A stretch of DNA of 64,000 nucleotides from Siphonodentalium dalli (taxonomy: Eukaryota > Mollusca > Scaphopoda > Gadilida > Siphonodentaliidae): positions 78,965,980 to 79,029,979 of the forward strand of contig CP136063.1 of NCBI GenBank assembly GCA_032622095.1, read 5' to 3'. Below the pieces are notes generated by a model, which saw only the letters and a list, made by a program, of their open reading frames with translations, searched no databases and was not told the DNA's origin. This document shows positions 10,729-23,331 of the stretch, piece after piece. Positions within the stretch are counted from its first letter, which is position 1. Each line of letters starts with the position of its first letter. Made by a program: the position numbers and the translations under genes.

Positions 10729-13700
10729 TTCATCTGGGGAGAAATCTGATCCGATATTCGTGATTATATTCGATGATTTCGGTATATAATGGAAAAGCAA
10801 AGCAAGTTACCCACACAAGCTATGTTAATGTTTGCGTGAATTATACATGGTTCGTGAATACGACATGGATACGTCCTCGTTGACCCTCGTATGATTTCTG
10901 AGAAACGCGCGTATTGATATGAAATGGGTTTTCCAAGGGAATTGTCCTTACCATGGAAAAGTGAACATGTGTCTGTTTATTTGACAGACAAATATTTTTG
11001 ATGTGTTCGACGATTTGTTGCAACGTTAACATTTTTCAAAAGTGTAACTACTTCGTACGTAAATTGTGGCGTGCCCCAGTATTGTTCCATGAAATGTACA
11101 AGTATTTCCGTTTCGCTTTGCATGGAGATTTGGCCTTACATATTATATGCAACTCTGCGTTTGCAAATGGACTTAATTTGAAGAATATCCATGTTTAACC
11201 ATTTGGGGTCATCTTCATTTTCATTAGCATCCGTGAATGTGTCCGAATTACTGAATTGGAACGTGAAGTGATACTGTTGGTCGCCATTGTTTTAGTTTAC
11301 ACAAGACATGCTGATGAGAAGTTAATAGTTCGGTTCTTAATTAAGTATTCAAATCAGTCACGTGGGTGGGGTGACACAGCAAGTCATGTGTGGTGTGAAA
11401 TAGGAAAATCTATAATAACAGCTATCTCGCATGATCTGCATGTGGCTTTGACCAACCTTCATGAAATGTGACCAAACAGCAACATAGCCTTGGCAATACA
11501 AATCGTTAATCTCAATGGCAATCTAACTCACGAGGTATAAAAATGATGGATCTTATCAAACAATCATGTAATAGCAAACAGTATGACCTGTCGCGGATAC
11601 GTTCAAGGCACAATACACAAGTAATACTATGTATGGACGGTGCGTGAATATATGTCATGGATACATGCTGAGTATTATACACAAGTTTCGTACATCTCGC
11701 CTTATATTTGTGTTTGTACCGTATAATATATAATATTAGTACAGTGCATTTATGAGAACAAAACCGAAGCTAAAACTAATTTCAACACAATGTTTCTTAG
11801 CAGGAACATAGGGTTCTGTGAATTTTCAAGATTCTCTTTGATTCCATTTGACCACAGCAGGTTAGAGCTGCCTTGTTCTAAATTCAAAATTTATGCATTA
11901 TTAATAGCGCTTCAAATTTTGTTTGTTAACTTTATATAACCATTTATTGAATATTAGATGTGTCCTGTCTGTTTTTACACAGAAAATCATCATTGGTACG
12001 TTTTCTATGCGCGAAAATATTTGGATCGACCTAGTGAGCCTATATTGATGGCCAGATATTGACATTTCAAAAGTTTTTTCACGTATTCACTTTCTGTCAG
12101 CAATTTTGACTAATAGTGTGGTTGATATTTTCTTAACGACATGATGGGTGTGGTTTGCTTCAAGTGGACTATACTCACAATGATATTTCAAAATTATTTT
12201 TGGCTTATCTAGGTGCGCGGCTGTTGTGATTCTGCTCGACTGAAATGGTATGAAAGAGACAATACTATATCGGATGCCACGCACTTGGTGTCTCGAGGCT
12301 CTTAATAAATAATACGGGTTAGTGGCTCCACCCAGTTGTGACGAGGGATACTAATCCATGCCCACAAGGATCACCGGGTCGAAGACTGAAATAATGTCTG
12401 AAGGGTGCGTCCGTCTTGTTTATTATTGGTTAAAGTTTAACAAACAATATTTCTAACGTGTCTATGTTCTTTGGAATTGTTTATAGAGTGTCGTGTAGTC
12501 CAAGGTATATAAACAAACGACAAACACTCAATCGCATATAAACGAGTCACACATTCGTAGCAAATACCACGATGAACACAAACCTTTCGACACTCATTGA
12601 TTGTCTTCTATTTATGTACGAATATCTTTAAAATGGACAAAAACGCCCAACATGGCATTTTTTTAAAGAGTCAAGAACAAGGATTCAGAGGGCCCTATTT
12701 TCGCCAATGTTTTGTAAATACAATCCACAGTGTGATATTGCTATAAATTTATTGAGTCAAATATGTCATTTCATAACGCCAGCTCTGTATTACATCTAAT
12801 GAGAATATATCTGAAACATCGAAGACCTTCATTTCTCCTATTATTCCTGGTAGGGAACATTGTGTTACAATTAACCCACGCTAAAACCATAAATGCTCTG
12901 GAATATGTATATATTTTTATGGATGTTTTAATAAATATTCAAATTACCATTGTTATTTGGTCCGCATGTCATTACTAACATAGAGGAAAGATTATCTATC
13001 AACTAAAAGTTGATAAAATGGTCATTTTGAGTGGTTAGATCGGAAACCTTTGAATACCAATTACAATAGCTAGAATAGCGACACGAGGTATAATTCTTTT
13101 CCCCATTAGTAGTTGTCAGATTAATTGCCCGTAGGTAGCTAAAATTCCAATCACCTGCATGCAGGTAGCAAAACTAACTGGGTAGTTCGTATTTATCCTT
13201 CTACCCAACCAAAAGCAATCAAATATTAACCCCCTGTTGGGTAGTTAAAATAGCCCCCAAAGGTCGTTACTTTAACTACCTATGGTATTTGAGTTTTCAA
13301 CTACCAACAGTTATTACAAATAACCTCACAAAGTAGCGGGATGAATACGGAAAACCCAAAGTACTAAACGTTTACTACTTTTCGGGTTAATTTAGCAATT
13401 TTGAATTTAGTGTGCATGTGTGACATATTTCAAAAGTCTGTTGAGCCCAGACTTTGATATGGATATTGTTTTATCATCTTATCATCAGCTGTTGTGGGAG
13501 AAGCATATGACCCTCCGTTAATTTGCAGACCAACTTGTGATTCTTTTAAGGCCAATAAGAGGTCTGCCTTGTTCCTGTTTTCACCGCGAAACGTTCCGAG
13601 ATGCGGCCGCCGTCTGTACTTGGTTAGTCACATCCGTATGGACACTTGAGTGAAGACGAACAAGCTTGTTTGAGAATCCGAGAAAGCATACTCCATGTAT

Positions 13701-14455
13701 TCTTTGATTTTATTATAATTGCTGCTTTGATAGGATTTTTTTCCGATGGAGAGTCATGAATCAGTTATAACGAACAATCGACGATCATAAAATGTTTTGT
13801 TCTTCGATTTACATATACGCCCGAATTTATCATCGGCTAGCATGAACATGGATGGTTGCTGAATTAGTTTCACCTGATATAAGCATGGCATATAAGTTGC
13901 ACAATGCAAATCATAAGTCCCAACATATAAAGGTCCCCTGTCGGAAAAAACAAATATGCTTAACAAACGTGCCTCTAGATCAAATGCTCTTTTATTCACA
14001 TGCACAAAAAGTCAAATGTATCAATATATACTATATACTGTACTAATGATCCCGCGTTGATACCGACACAATAATGGGATCATCCTCTCGGTCGTGTTAA
14101 AAGAAATCGACAAGCGTTCTTTAAACCACGTGACGATCTTGCCACGCCCCATGACATAATAAAACGATACTCCCGATAATGTAAAACGAAGAAATCGACC
14201 CTCGTGCTTTGATGCCCACGCCGTGTCGACGAACACAAACGATCACACGCTGTTGGCAAGACTATCCCGCGTAGCCCCACGAACGTTACGTCATAGTCGT
14301 GAACTCAATTAGAGACAGAAAAAAGTGATATCTTTAAACAGGACAGAACCATCTGCGCTCTCCCGGACAGAAGTCAGCTGAGCCCTAGTGAGAGAGAAAT
14401 GAGTACCTACAGGCGGTCAACGCATCCATCGATCGGCAAAGAATCATTTATAGAT
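10729..14455. other. Gene-poor stretch, one GGTAGTT-rich patch
   Basis: No gene recognised. 13090-13320 repeats GGTAGTT and its complement AACTACC, with a CCTGCATGCAGG palindrome at ~13157, and may be a decayed MITE. 14040-14290 is slightly GC-richer without recognisable coding. Confidence 0.4.
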
Positions 14456-16352
14456 TAAAGCCCCTGTCACACTCAGGCCGGCGCTCTCATTGCGCTGAAA
14501 AGGTATCAAAGCGCCCACCTAAACGCACTAAGGTCTCCAAGAACCGATTGGTGACGCAGTGGACACTGGCTACAACGGGCGAGGATCTCCATGGTCGCAC
14601 ATAGGTGCCAGAGCGCCGCGCTTGTTTTATGCATACACAAAACAAGCGCAGAGGCTCGGCGTTCTGACCAGGACGTAGTACTGTCGCCGTGACAGCGCAA
14701 AGCAAAGCGCCAAGCGAGCGACGTGAGCGTTATGTGGACGTAGCAAGAGCACATATATTAGCTTCTCGTGGTCGCAGCAAGGAATTAATCTTGTCTTTTG
14801 CGACTACAGTAAGCTTAAGCAAATTCTCACTACGTGCCTTTCCCGTCCTTACTACGCTCAATGAGGCTCTGTCCAAAACTTATTGCGCTCTTTCTGCGCT
14901 GTCATGGGGTGTTATGGACTGGTTCCCGCTCATAGAACGTCCACATTGTGCTGCCACTGCGACTCTGGCGCTCGCTTTACGCCCAAGCGTTATACATGGC
15001 GTTCTTCCGGCGTTTACAGCAGGTTTACAGTACGATCCCACTTTGAAATGCGGTCTGCTCACACCACTGTCACACTCCGCTGCGATCAGGCTGGCGTTTG
15101 ATTTGAGTTGAAAAAGTATCAAAATACGAGTAACGCACAGTGGAAGCGCGGAAAATTGTCAGAAATTTTCAATCTGTTAAAACAAGAGAACCAATGTCAG
15201 AAATGGTAACGCGCTCAAGATCATATATTATAAACCCAAGAATGGAATTGTAGAATATAAAATATATTGGTTTAACGAACCGGTGGCCGACTCGACCGTC
15301 TCCGACCACAACCCCCAGTGGGCTGCAGAAATTTCTTTTATTTATAGTTGACATATAGTTTATCACAAACCAAAAATCAACATTAATCAACGTTGATTAA
15401 CACAATAAACGAAATTGAATTTACCCAACTACATGCACCTTTTACGGGACTCGGCCTCCAGCTTGCAGTTTGACTTTTAATCATCCCAAAAATTCCCATT
15501 CTATAAATAAAACTAATAAAACACCCATTGATATGTCAGCCCGCACGCGAAACGAGAAACTCCCCCACCAGTTATACATGCGGCGCGCGTGACAAGCTAT
15601 GCTCATATCCCGCTTATCACGTTTTCATCGCGCTCTTTGTACGACCCATTGCGTTCCTGCTTTGTCACGTCAAGTCTCGCGCTCTCACGCGCTCTCAATG
15701 CGTTTCCTCCACGCCCCGTAAACGCTCTTAATGCGTTCAAGTCGTTGTCATTGCGTTGTTAGTACGCTTTGCGCTGTCATGGCGACGGTACTACGCCTGG
15801 TCAGAACGCCGAACCTCTGCGCTTGTTTTGTGCGTGCACAAAACAAGCGCGGCGCTCTGGCGCTCTGGGCGATCACGGAGACCCACTCCCGTCCTAGCCA
15901 GTGTCCACTGCGTCACCAATACGTTCTTGGATACCTTACTGCGCTTTGCTTGGCGCTTTGATTATTTTTCAGCGCAATACAAGCGCCGGCCTGATCGCAG
16001 CGGAGTGTGACAGTAGTTTAATAGGACAGCTAATCTATTGCGGAGTGTTGGGTATTTTCCCCACAACATAAAAACTGACTATGACTGGAGAACGCAGGAG
16101 GCGCTATCTATACTCTCCGCGCCCGCACAGAGAACGTTTTGCGAACTTATTGAGAACGTACTAGCATCACAATGACAGCGACTTGAACGCACTAAGAGCG
16201 TGAGACTTGACAAAGTAGGAACGCAATAGGAGCATACTTTGTTTTTAAAGTTTGACAATTTTCGACAGTTTTCGGCGCTCCTCCTGCGTGTTACTCATAT
16301 GTTGGTACTTTTGCAGCGCAGTGAGAGCGCCGGCCTGAGTGTGACAGGGGTT
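14456..16352. mobile_element. Outer copy (A) of a CTGTCACACTC-ended element
   Basis: The left end is CCCCTGTCACACTCAGGCC (14461 on) and the right end is GGCCTGAGTGTGACAGGGG (to 16352). Type-1 sequence lies at its left end and type-2 sequence at its right. Copy B (15062-16014) is inserted inside in opposite orientation. With B removed A is ~940 bp, matching B. The interior is rich in CGCTC and GCGTT words. The long open frames in it are compositional and match no known protein. The superfamily is unclear: the target duplication is not resolved, though TA is possible. Confidence 0.75.
15062..16014. mobile_element. Inner copy (B), inverted, nested in copy A (~953 bp)
   Basis: The left end is CTGTCACACTCCGCTGCGAT and the right end ATCGCAGCGGAGTGTGACAG. 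Its right ~250 bp (15757-16006) is the reverse complement of A's left arm (14478-14715). Its left ~100 bp (GTATCAAAATACGAGTAACG region) matches A's right arm in reverse. B is therefore the same family inserted head-on into A, after A inserted. Confidence 0.75.
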
Positions 16353-18334
16353 TTAGTAACAAGAAGTTTTCCGGCACACGACTCCTGCGTGTATTATTGT
16401 GCATTTCACCTGCTATCACACCAGATATTCAAATACCTGACGATACGCTGCCTGCAAACATTGGACAAGATATTAGTTGTATACGAAATAAATGAATAGC
16501 TTTTGAGTTATAAATTTGCTATACCAAAGAAAAATATAACATGGACATTTTTAGAACATAGCGCTCTGTCAATGGTCATGTGGATCTATGTTTTGCCAAT
16601 TAAAATCTGCATTTAAAATTATTTAAAGAAATTTACATGAACATGCGACAACAATTTTATGCTATGTGTTTATTTACAATTTTTTGTGCATTTATTTTGT
16701 TTTTATATTATGCTTTTAAACTTTTATAACCAAATTTCATAGAAACGATAATTGTTGTATGGAAATGGTATAAAGCAAGAAACAGGACAGCATTATAATG
16801 GAGATTAAAAAAAAAAAACATTTTAACAATGAGTGATGTATTATGATACTCTAAACATCCTCGTGGCCGTGGTAACTCAAAATTCTTTATTACCATGCAT
16901 CCTATCGCCTTTATGGTAATGCAATTACCAGAATCTGTGTTTCCGTATTTACCGAAACTTTCGATAACTTAATAGAGTGTAATATAATAAAGATACGTGG
17001 TAGAACGAAAGAATAAACAAAAAGAAGAAAAGCCGTCCCCAAATACGTGTAAAGAAACCAACCTAACCCTTGAACCCATGCATGAGTATGTCGGTCTGAC
17101 CGGGAAACACGCTATCCAGTTACAATTTGAAGTGAATCCCATCACGACAGAACGATCCGCGTCTACTTTTCCCATCGTTCCCAATTGGGTATACCTTTAC
17201 TTTACTAAAATATTCTGATATTCGCTGCAATTATTCAATCTCCATATAGTTTAAATCGAATCCTATGATCGGGAATATGAAACATGTTTTGATCGCTATA
17301 TATGAGTTAATGTGCCGATACTACATATATTGTTAACGACACACATTCAATCACATATAATTTGACCAGGGTTAAAGTGTAAAATTAATCTGAAACTACA
17401 AAAGGCGAAGTTGAAATAACAATTTGCTTCACACAATAATGATAGATTACTTCAGATAGGGCCTGTGAATACAATGTCCCTTAATGTCGTACTGTCATTT
17501 TAACTTTCACCAGCTATATAAACAGCTTTGTAATCTATAATTTATTAATGGTGTTACTGTTAGAACGTGAATTTTATTTCGTTTCCGTTAGTATTGACTT
17601 CACATAAATGAAAAATAGACATCTCATGCACTGCCTGGAACTGAATTCCACTTTACAAACATTTTTACAGACAACGTGATTTAATATCTTAGAACTAACT
17701 TATTAACATGGTAATGTTTTCTAATCGACGTGCATCTGTTCAGCATTTAATATCCTAATTTATAAAAACCGAAGCGCAAAATATCAATGAAGCAAGTGAG
17801 TACCTTAAGACAATTTGCTCATTGAAAATAGTCAAAATTCGTCTAATATTGCCATAATGATCAACCACAACAGTACCGTTCCAGAAAGAACAAAGTCGGA
17901 AAAAACCTATAATTGGTAACATTTTACGAATTTTCGACGATAAACCAGTTCGACTAGTAGATCAATCAAAGACTCGCCCCTGATGTCAACTATGCATCTT
18001 GCGACGTTTCCAACATTCAGTATAAACTACCAAGTATTGCGCCCCATACTTCTCCGAAAGGCGATGATTTCTGTTTATAAGAGAAGTATGTCGGACGGAA
18101 TATGGCATAGAGCCTGTTTGTTGATGTGATGACAAATGAGCTACTGCAGCTGTAAACCAAAAGTAACAGTTGTTGCACTATCATATATCAAACTAGATTA
18201 CACATGCACATGCATTGGTTGGTATATAGTAGAAAACGAGTGTTCACATTCAGAGGTATAGCGAATTGACGATATTAGTTAATGACAGAAATTATCCACG
18301 TGTTTGATTCAGTATAATTATAGCAACGTTAAAA
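16353..18334. other. Non-coding stretch, nothing recognised
   Basis: AT-rich. Contains an A12 run near 16807 on the plus strand. No gene, hairpin or repeat family recognised. Confidence 0.4.
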
Positions 18335-18968
18335 TCACGTTTGGTTGAGCAGTAACCTATCAAGGAGGTTCAACGAAAGTTCTAATATCAGTTCTATCGC
18401 CACGTGATACAAATTTTTAGAAAGCTCGCCTGCTACTGTTCCATTTCTTCCCGGCCCGCTGCGAAGCAGTGCATATGAATTAAGGATGATTGGTTTCTTA
18501 CATTCAACAACTATTTGAGTCATGATTTTGAGCACTTGTCCTGCGTAGGTACAATAGAGATCTGGCTTTTTGGGATGTAGTCCCAACGCCGTCTTAAAAA
18601 TAGACCCCTCATTAAGGGCGATCGGCATGGTGGACCGGTCGCAGCAAACCATTACCGGTTGTTTAGCATATCATTAATAGTGAAGAATTCACACTCCAAG
18701 TAATCCTGCATACGGTCGAAATGGATATAATATGCTTATCGATGGCTACCCTGGCTGATCCAGGAAATACCATGAGCCTCGGATTGGTCTTCACCCATGA
18801 CAGGTTCTGGTAGGTCTGATGTGGCGGAAGAAAGATTCCAAGGGCAGCAGACTGGACTATATCCACGACAGGTGCCTGTGAATCAGAATTGGTGAAGTAA
18901 GTGGCAGCAGACTGTGCTATACCCGTGGCAGGATCCGGTGAATCTGTCGTGGCAAACGAAGATTCCAT
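18335..18968 (-). pseudogene. Unrecognised decayed coding region with a small in-frame repeat
   Basis: Two minus-strand open frames (18968-18663, then 18652-18335) can be joined by one frameshift near 18655, where AKQPVMVCCDRSTMPIALNE follows SSLLMI. The upstream part carries an imperfect internal repeat of ~60 nt: the plus-strand word GGCAGCAGACTG at 18843, 18901 and ~18969 gives IAQSAA/IVQSAA peptides. I recognise no family. Composition and length are more coding-like than the surroundings. It could be a mobile-element ORF, an old viral fragment or a host pseudogene. Confidence 0.35.
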
Positions 18969-19019
18969 GGGCAGCAGACTGGGCTATAAGTTATATTATA
19001 ATGGTATTGATTGACAAAT

Positions 19020-19275
19020 ATTAATAAACTTTCTTGAGGAATCAAAAGTGACTTGCCAACATTTTTGCCAAAATTTTTAATGAAAATATTTTTTGCCAAA
19101 TGTGAATTTGGTTTAAACTATATTTTATTTGAACTAAACAGAACATAATTACAAACAATACATACATAACATATAATCTTAAAGTGTTCAAAAGAGGATT
19201 GGGCAACAAGCTTGGGGGCTTTTGTTAAGTGCTATCCTATCAAATGTGAATTTAGCAAGTGACAGCGCGAACCCT
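19020..19275. mobile_element. Right-end fragment of a hAT-like element
   Basis: Ends in CAGCGCGAACCCTG at 19275. Shares the TTGAGGAAT, GTGACTTGCCAA and TTTTTTGCCAAATGTGAATT words with the right end of the hAT-like element at 60174-63033. No matching CAGGGTTCGCGC left end was found, so it is truncated or solo. Confidence 0.6.
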
Positions 19276-19289
19276 GGCTATAACATGGT

Positions 19290-20450
19290 AGTTTCTTCTA
19301 AGATGAAAGTGGTTCTTATGAAGAAGAGATACATGTATCTCCAGCGGCGGGAGGGGCCGCGCTCTTGGCGGGAAATTCATCCATCGCTCTAGGAGATGCT
19401 ACATCAACTTCCATCTGGTGTGATCCTTCTGTGTCCGCACTGGACTGTACATGATGTTGATTTACGATACGATATTTAAGACGAGTGAAGGCTGTTTTCG
19501 TAACGAAGTGACTGAGTCGAAATGGTGCCAGCTTCTGGAATTCATGTTGTTATCCCAGTCAATAAGGATTAAAACGATGTATATAGGTCGCCAGCGCAGA
19601 AAAGTGGTTACGAATTTGACAGGGTGTAACGATAACTTCGGTACTGCCTGCAAGTTGTAAGTTGTTGGGAGTTAATCGTGGAGAAATGTCATTATCTTCC
19701 GGCATTTTGGTGTTATTGGAGTATTCGAATAGATACGGAAATTTGATGGCTTTTAATGATGAAATCGCACAAGGAACAATTTAATCTTCTTGCCAGGAAC
19801 AGTAGTGTGGCTTCTAAGTCTTATATACAGCCAATGGGAAATGGCTGATCATAAAGTGACATTTCAGTGTTTTCGGGTGGACAGATGGATGGCGATTCTT
19901 TGAATGACATTGAACTTTTTTCCAGTGCGGATTAAAGAGATGACTTTTTTATCTGGGAACGTATAGAACCTCTCCTTGTCGATTCGGCGGGCTGTTCTTT
20001 TGGCGGTAAAGAAAACACGGGATATTTAGGAGGAATGAAGACTGTGGGGGGGGGCTATGTGCTGTGGCTATGTGACTACTCACTAATGGAATAACCTGAC
20101 AGTTCGAGTCGAAGAAGAATTACCAGTAGCGGGAAGAGAAACACGAACGTTCCACTTTCTGGACTCAGGACGTACATCCACGGGGGTGATGTAGAGGATA
20201 TGAATTTGATTCTGAATCGGCGACAGGCTGACTGTCCGGGAAGAGACTGAGGAAGAATGTGGAAGATTCTCAGCCAGCGATGGCGATTTTCTCTCTACCG
20301 ACGATGATGGTTTTTGATTTTCAACCGAGAGCATCTCAGAAGGATGTTGAATGTTTTCTGAAGCCTCCGAAGAATCCGATCGGCTCCGTGAAGAAGAGAC
20401 ATGACGATCCTTTGCATAAGAGCTTCTACACGATGTTTCATTAGTTAGTC
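19290..20450 (-). pseudogene. Ser/Pro-rich decayed ORF
   Basis: Reading the minus strand from 20450 downward gives coding-like stretches separated by stops and frame changes. First comes a Ser-rich segment (ending SSSTRTVRLFH, ~20085), then a Pro-rich piece (PPKYPVFSLPPKEQP, ~20030-19940), then MPEDNDISPRLTPNN to ISSS (~19710-19330) with two in-frame stops near 19560-19545. The piecewise reading looks like a decayed gag/ORF1-like or host protein. No conserved domain is recognised. The adjacent hAT-type fragment at 19275 probably interrupts it. Confidence 0.35.
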
Positions 20451-20535
20451 AAAGTGTTCTTAGCAAACTAAGCCACCGGGTGAACTCAGGGATATAGCAA
20501 GAGTGGGGGTGTTTCACAAAGTTTGTAAAGTTTAA

Positions 20536-20756
20536 CCCTTTCATGACTGGAGCTTCCTTAAATTTTACGAAAGCCTGTGCCAATGCACTCTCTTATATAT
20601 ACGAGTCACCCATAGGGCATAGTCCTAAAAATATCGATCTTGTAAACCATTGCATTCTCTTATATATGCGAGGCTCCCTATGCCTCGCATATATAAAAGA
20701 ATGCACTGGCACAGGGTATTTAATGCTGCACCAGCACAGCTCCAGTCATGAAAGGG
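20536..20756. mobile_element. TTAA-type MITE variant with 69-nt-type palindromes (221 bp)
   Basis: The TIR is CCCTTTCATGACTGGAGC at the left and GCTCCAGTCATGAAAGGG at the right, flanked by TTAA (20532-20535) and a mutated GTAA (20757-20760). It contains two copies of the CCAATGCA(T/C)TCTCTTATATA palindrome arms seen in the 44.2 and 57.6 kb elements. CCCT ends with a TTAA duplication are characteristic of piggyBac-type elements. Confidence 0.85.
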
Positions 20757-21689
20757 GTAAGGTCTAAACCACTAGCTATGAAAATTTAAAGAATAAAGAT
20801 GTACCATTAATCTGTTGGAATATATAAAGTTCACACCACAATAGTTTTAAGCCTGGTTTATGAACACTAGTGGGAGGTAAACGGAGGAACACAAAAATTA
20901 ATATAAATAATATTCATCAGAACCAAAACAAATGACAAATAGTGGGAATATATTGAAAATTGTATCATCGGTGAATGACGTGTCGAGTTAGTACTGGATG
21001 GAGATTTCAAGTTTTCATCGGAACAGTGCGAAAGCGGGATAAAATAGGAGGTTTTCGTCTTCTGTCTTGACGCCGTTCATCCGGAGAAACATGGCTGAAT
21101 AGGGCGATCACTCTGATGGCGAGACAGATCTTTCAATTGTGACTGACTTCTTTCCTCTGTATAATGCGATCTGGTCAAATGGCGTGTATTTTGCGAAGAC
21201 GTATTTCGCTCAGACGAAGCCCGGTGTGCTTCTAGAAGACGTTACCGGGGCACGGAATGGTAAATTTTGACGACTATCGGATAAGTTTGTGACCAAAGAT
21301 AAAGAGAAGAGGCGTGCTCGTATATGAGATTTTATTGCTGTTTTGACGTACATCCTCATACATGGTGAACTCTGATGGACGGGATGAAGAGCGTGTGACT
21401 GCATGGTCGTGGTTTAACATCAAAATGCAGAAGATTATCATCTTTCCAACGGTTTATTTTTAAAGAAATGATTCAGCATTGCGCCAGTACCCAACGATCC
21501 ACCTGGCATTTCGTAGGCTTGCTGTCAAGTTAATATTGTTGGAGGATTAAATCGTTCGTGTTATTGGCCGAGAGATCCGGACCAAAAACTAATTAATTGA
21601 AGAAAATGTTGTTACACGCTTCTTGAAACTAGCTCAGTGATCCTCACTGCCCTTTGCCAACTTCTGAGAAGAGAATTGCCATTATTGTG
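20757..21689. other. Non-coding stretch, nothing recognised
   Basis: No protein family or repeat recognised. Composition is slightly GC-richer than the flanks between 21050 and 21420. Confidence 0.35.
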
Positions 21690-22121
21690 ATAAGTCGAAA
21701 TTCCGCTTAAGTCGAAACGAAATTTGGTCCCACCAGCCAGCTTATAACACTAATTAATGTGGTTAAGTCGAAGCGCCGTCGGCGATGCATCGCCGTGTGA
21801 TTATAACTCAGTGTGCTTCTATTCAATAGCCTACAAAGCTGTGAAGTTTCATGGAGTCTTTATTTGTCCTAATGCATTATTTCTTTAACACATTATCGAG
21901 GTGCGTGGATCAATTTCACCGTGTGAGGATTAGAAGTGTTGACAGACGAAATGAAAATCATATTTAAATCGCCTGATATGGAGAATAATTTCATTTTTTT
22001 AATAATTTCATCAATCAATTCATTCGTGTTCCGACCGCTGACGAGAGAGGACGTTCTGGATTGAGCGCTCCAGGACGTAGCTAGCTCGCTCAGCGATCGG
22101 ATTACTGACTTCGGTCGGACA

Positions 22122-22939
22122 ATGGATTCGTCTGTAATCCCCGCCGAAGTCAGACACACACTCAGCTCACTCCACGTGGATCCCTGCCTGGCCTGGACTT
22201 TACGCAGGTCGGGCAGCCACGTGGAGCTTTTTCTGGACTTCCGAGTTACGCCATCAAGGACCCTCTGTTGGAGGTAACTCGGATGCTGGAGCCCACCAGC
22301 AACCCACCACCACGGGAGAAGAAGCCAGAAGGAAGAAGAAAAAGAGAAAGAAAAAGACCCCGTCACAGCGCCGCAGGGACGCCGACAGGAAGGCCAAGTG
22401 GAAAAGGAGAACTGAGAGACGCCCAGTTCTCCCCCACTTGGCATCCAGACAAGAAGATCAGCCGGCGACAGTCACCACCAGCAGCAGCAGGGACGCCGAC
22501 GTTAACCCGGAGGTCCCTGCTGTTGACCCAGCGGACAGCGGAGCAAAAGTCACCAGTTGAACAAGGGACACTGACGTCACCCCGGTCGTCCCTTCCACCG
22601 ATGTCGAGATGGTGACACCACCAAGCCATGCTCCCACAGGGGCGGAAAACAACACCCCGCCCCTGCGACGCCGGAATATGAAGAACGACCGGCGTCGCTA
22701 GACGACACGACATTGAGAGGGACAGAACAAGGATAAAGTCATCAATCCTAAACCACTACTCAGCAGGAAGGACCTACCACCTCAGTAACTACGAGTTCTT
22801 CCTGCTGAGGGATCGCCAGGTGTACAGAGGGCCAAACCAACACGAGAGAACACCTGGGATCGTCAACGTATTTACAAAGCATGGCCAAGTGCAGATCAAT
22901 TGTTCCAAACGACCGCCTCCATACAACAAAAGAAATTGA
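22122..22939 (+). pseudogene. Gag/ORF1-like retroelement relic
   Basis: An ATG at 22122 opens MDSSVIPAEVRHTLSSLHVD, ending in TAA near 22275. A +1 shift continues into a Lys/Arg tract and KKKTPSQRRRDADRKAKWKR, with an in-frame TGA at 22558-22560 and a TAG at 22699. A further +1 shift gives a last block (SNYEFFLLRDRQVYRGPNQH ... SKRPPPYNKRN) stopping at 22937-22939. A basic KKK(S/T)PSQxxRD block downstream of an acidic N-terminus is, as I recall, common in repetitive ORF1-like proteins of invertebrates; the exact clade is not certain. GC content is well above that of the neighbours, which creates long shadow frames on the minus strand. Confidence 0.5.
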
Positions 22940-23136
22940 GGTCAACCTATTGAGGTCACGAAATTGAGGTCATCATACAAACAGAATCCAAAAATGCTAA
23001 AAAAATATCTCTTTTTTTCTTCTGATTCTTATTAAAGGCAGAAAATGAGGGGTTAAGGGGAGGACAAATCGGTCCTTCCGACAATCCCGGGGATAGCCCC
23101 CCCCCAAACACTCCCTTAGAATAATTTCATTCAGTC

Positions 23137-23331
23137 ATGCTTTCCCAAAACGAAAACAATGTTCCGAACGAAGAAATACGCCATCCATCTGATGATGGAA
23201 AGAAAAACATGGACATTAAAAGCGACGACTTAATGAAGATACTGGGCATCAGCGATAAACTAAAGAGAGATTCAACAACAATTTTTTTGCAGAAACCACA
23301 GTCCTTGATAACCAGTCACTTCCAATCCTGA
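23137..23331 (+). pseudogene. Possible pogo-type transposase C-terminus with PIP-box-like end
   Basis: A 64-codon reading ends LQKPQSLITSHFQS and stops. QSLITSHF fits the PCNA-binding pattern QxxIxxHF, and pogo-family transposases are known to end in such a motif. It sits ~360 bp inside the candidate right terminus at 23688. The upstream DDE catalytic region is missing, presumably displaced or decayed. Alternative: a chance open frame. Confidence 0.4.

Noticed and set aside
14689-15111. 140-codon open frame on the plus strand
   Set aside because: Lies within a non-autonomous GC-rich element; overlapping frames are open on both strands and nothing matches a known protein.
21893-22444. 183-codon minus-strand frame
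   Set aside because: Antisense shadow of the GC-rich gag-like relic; the sense strand carries the recognisable KKKTPSQ block.
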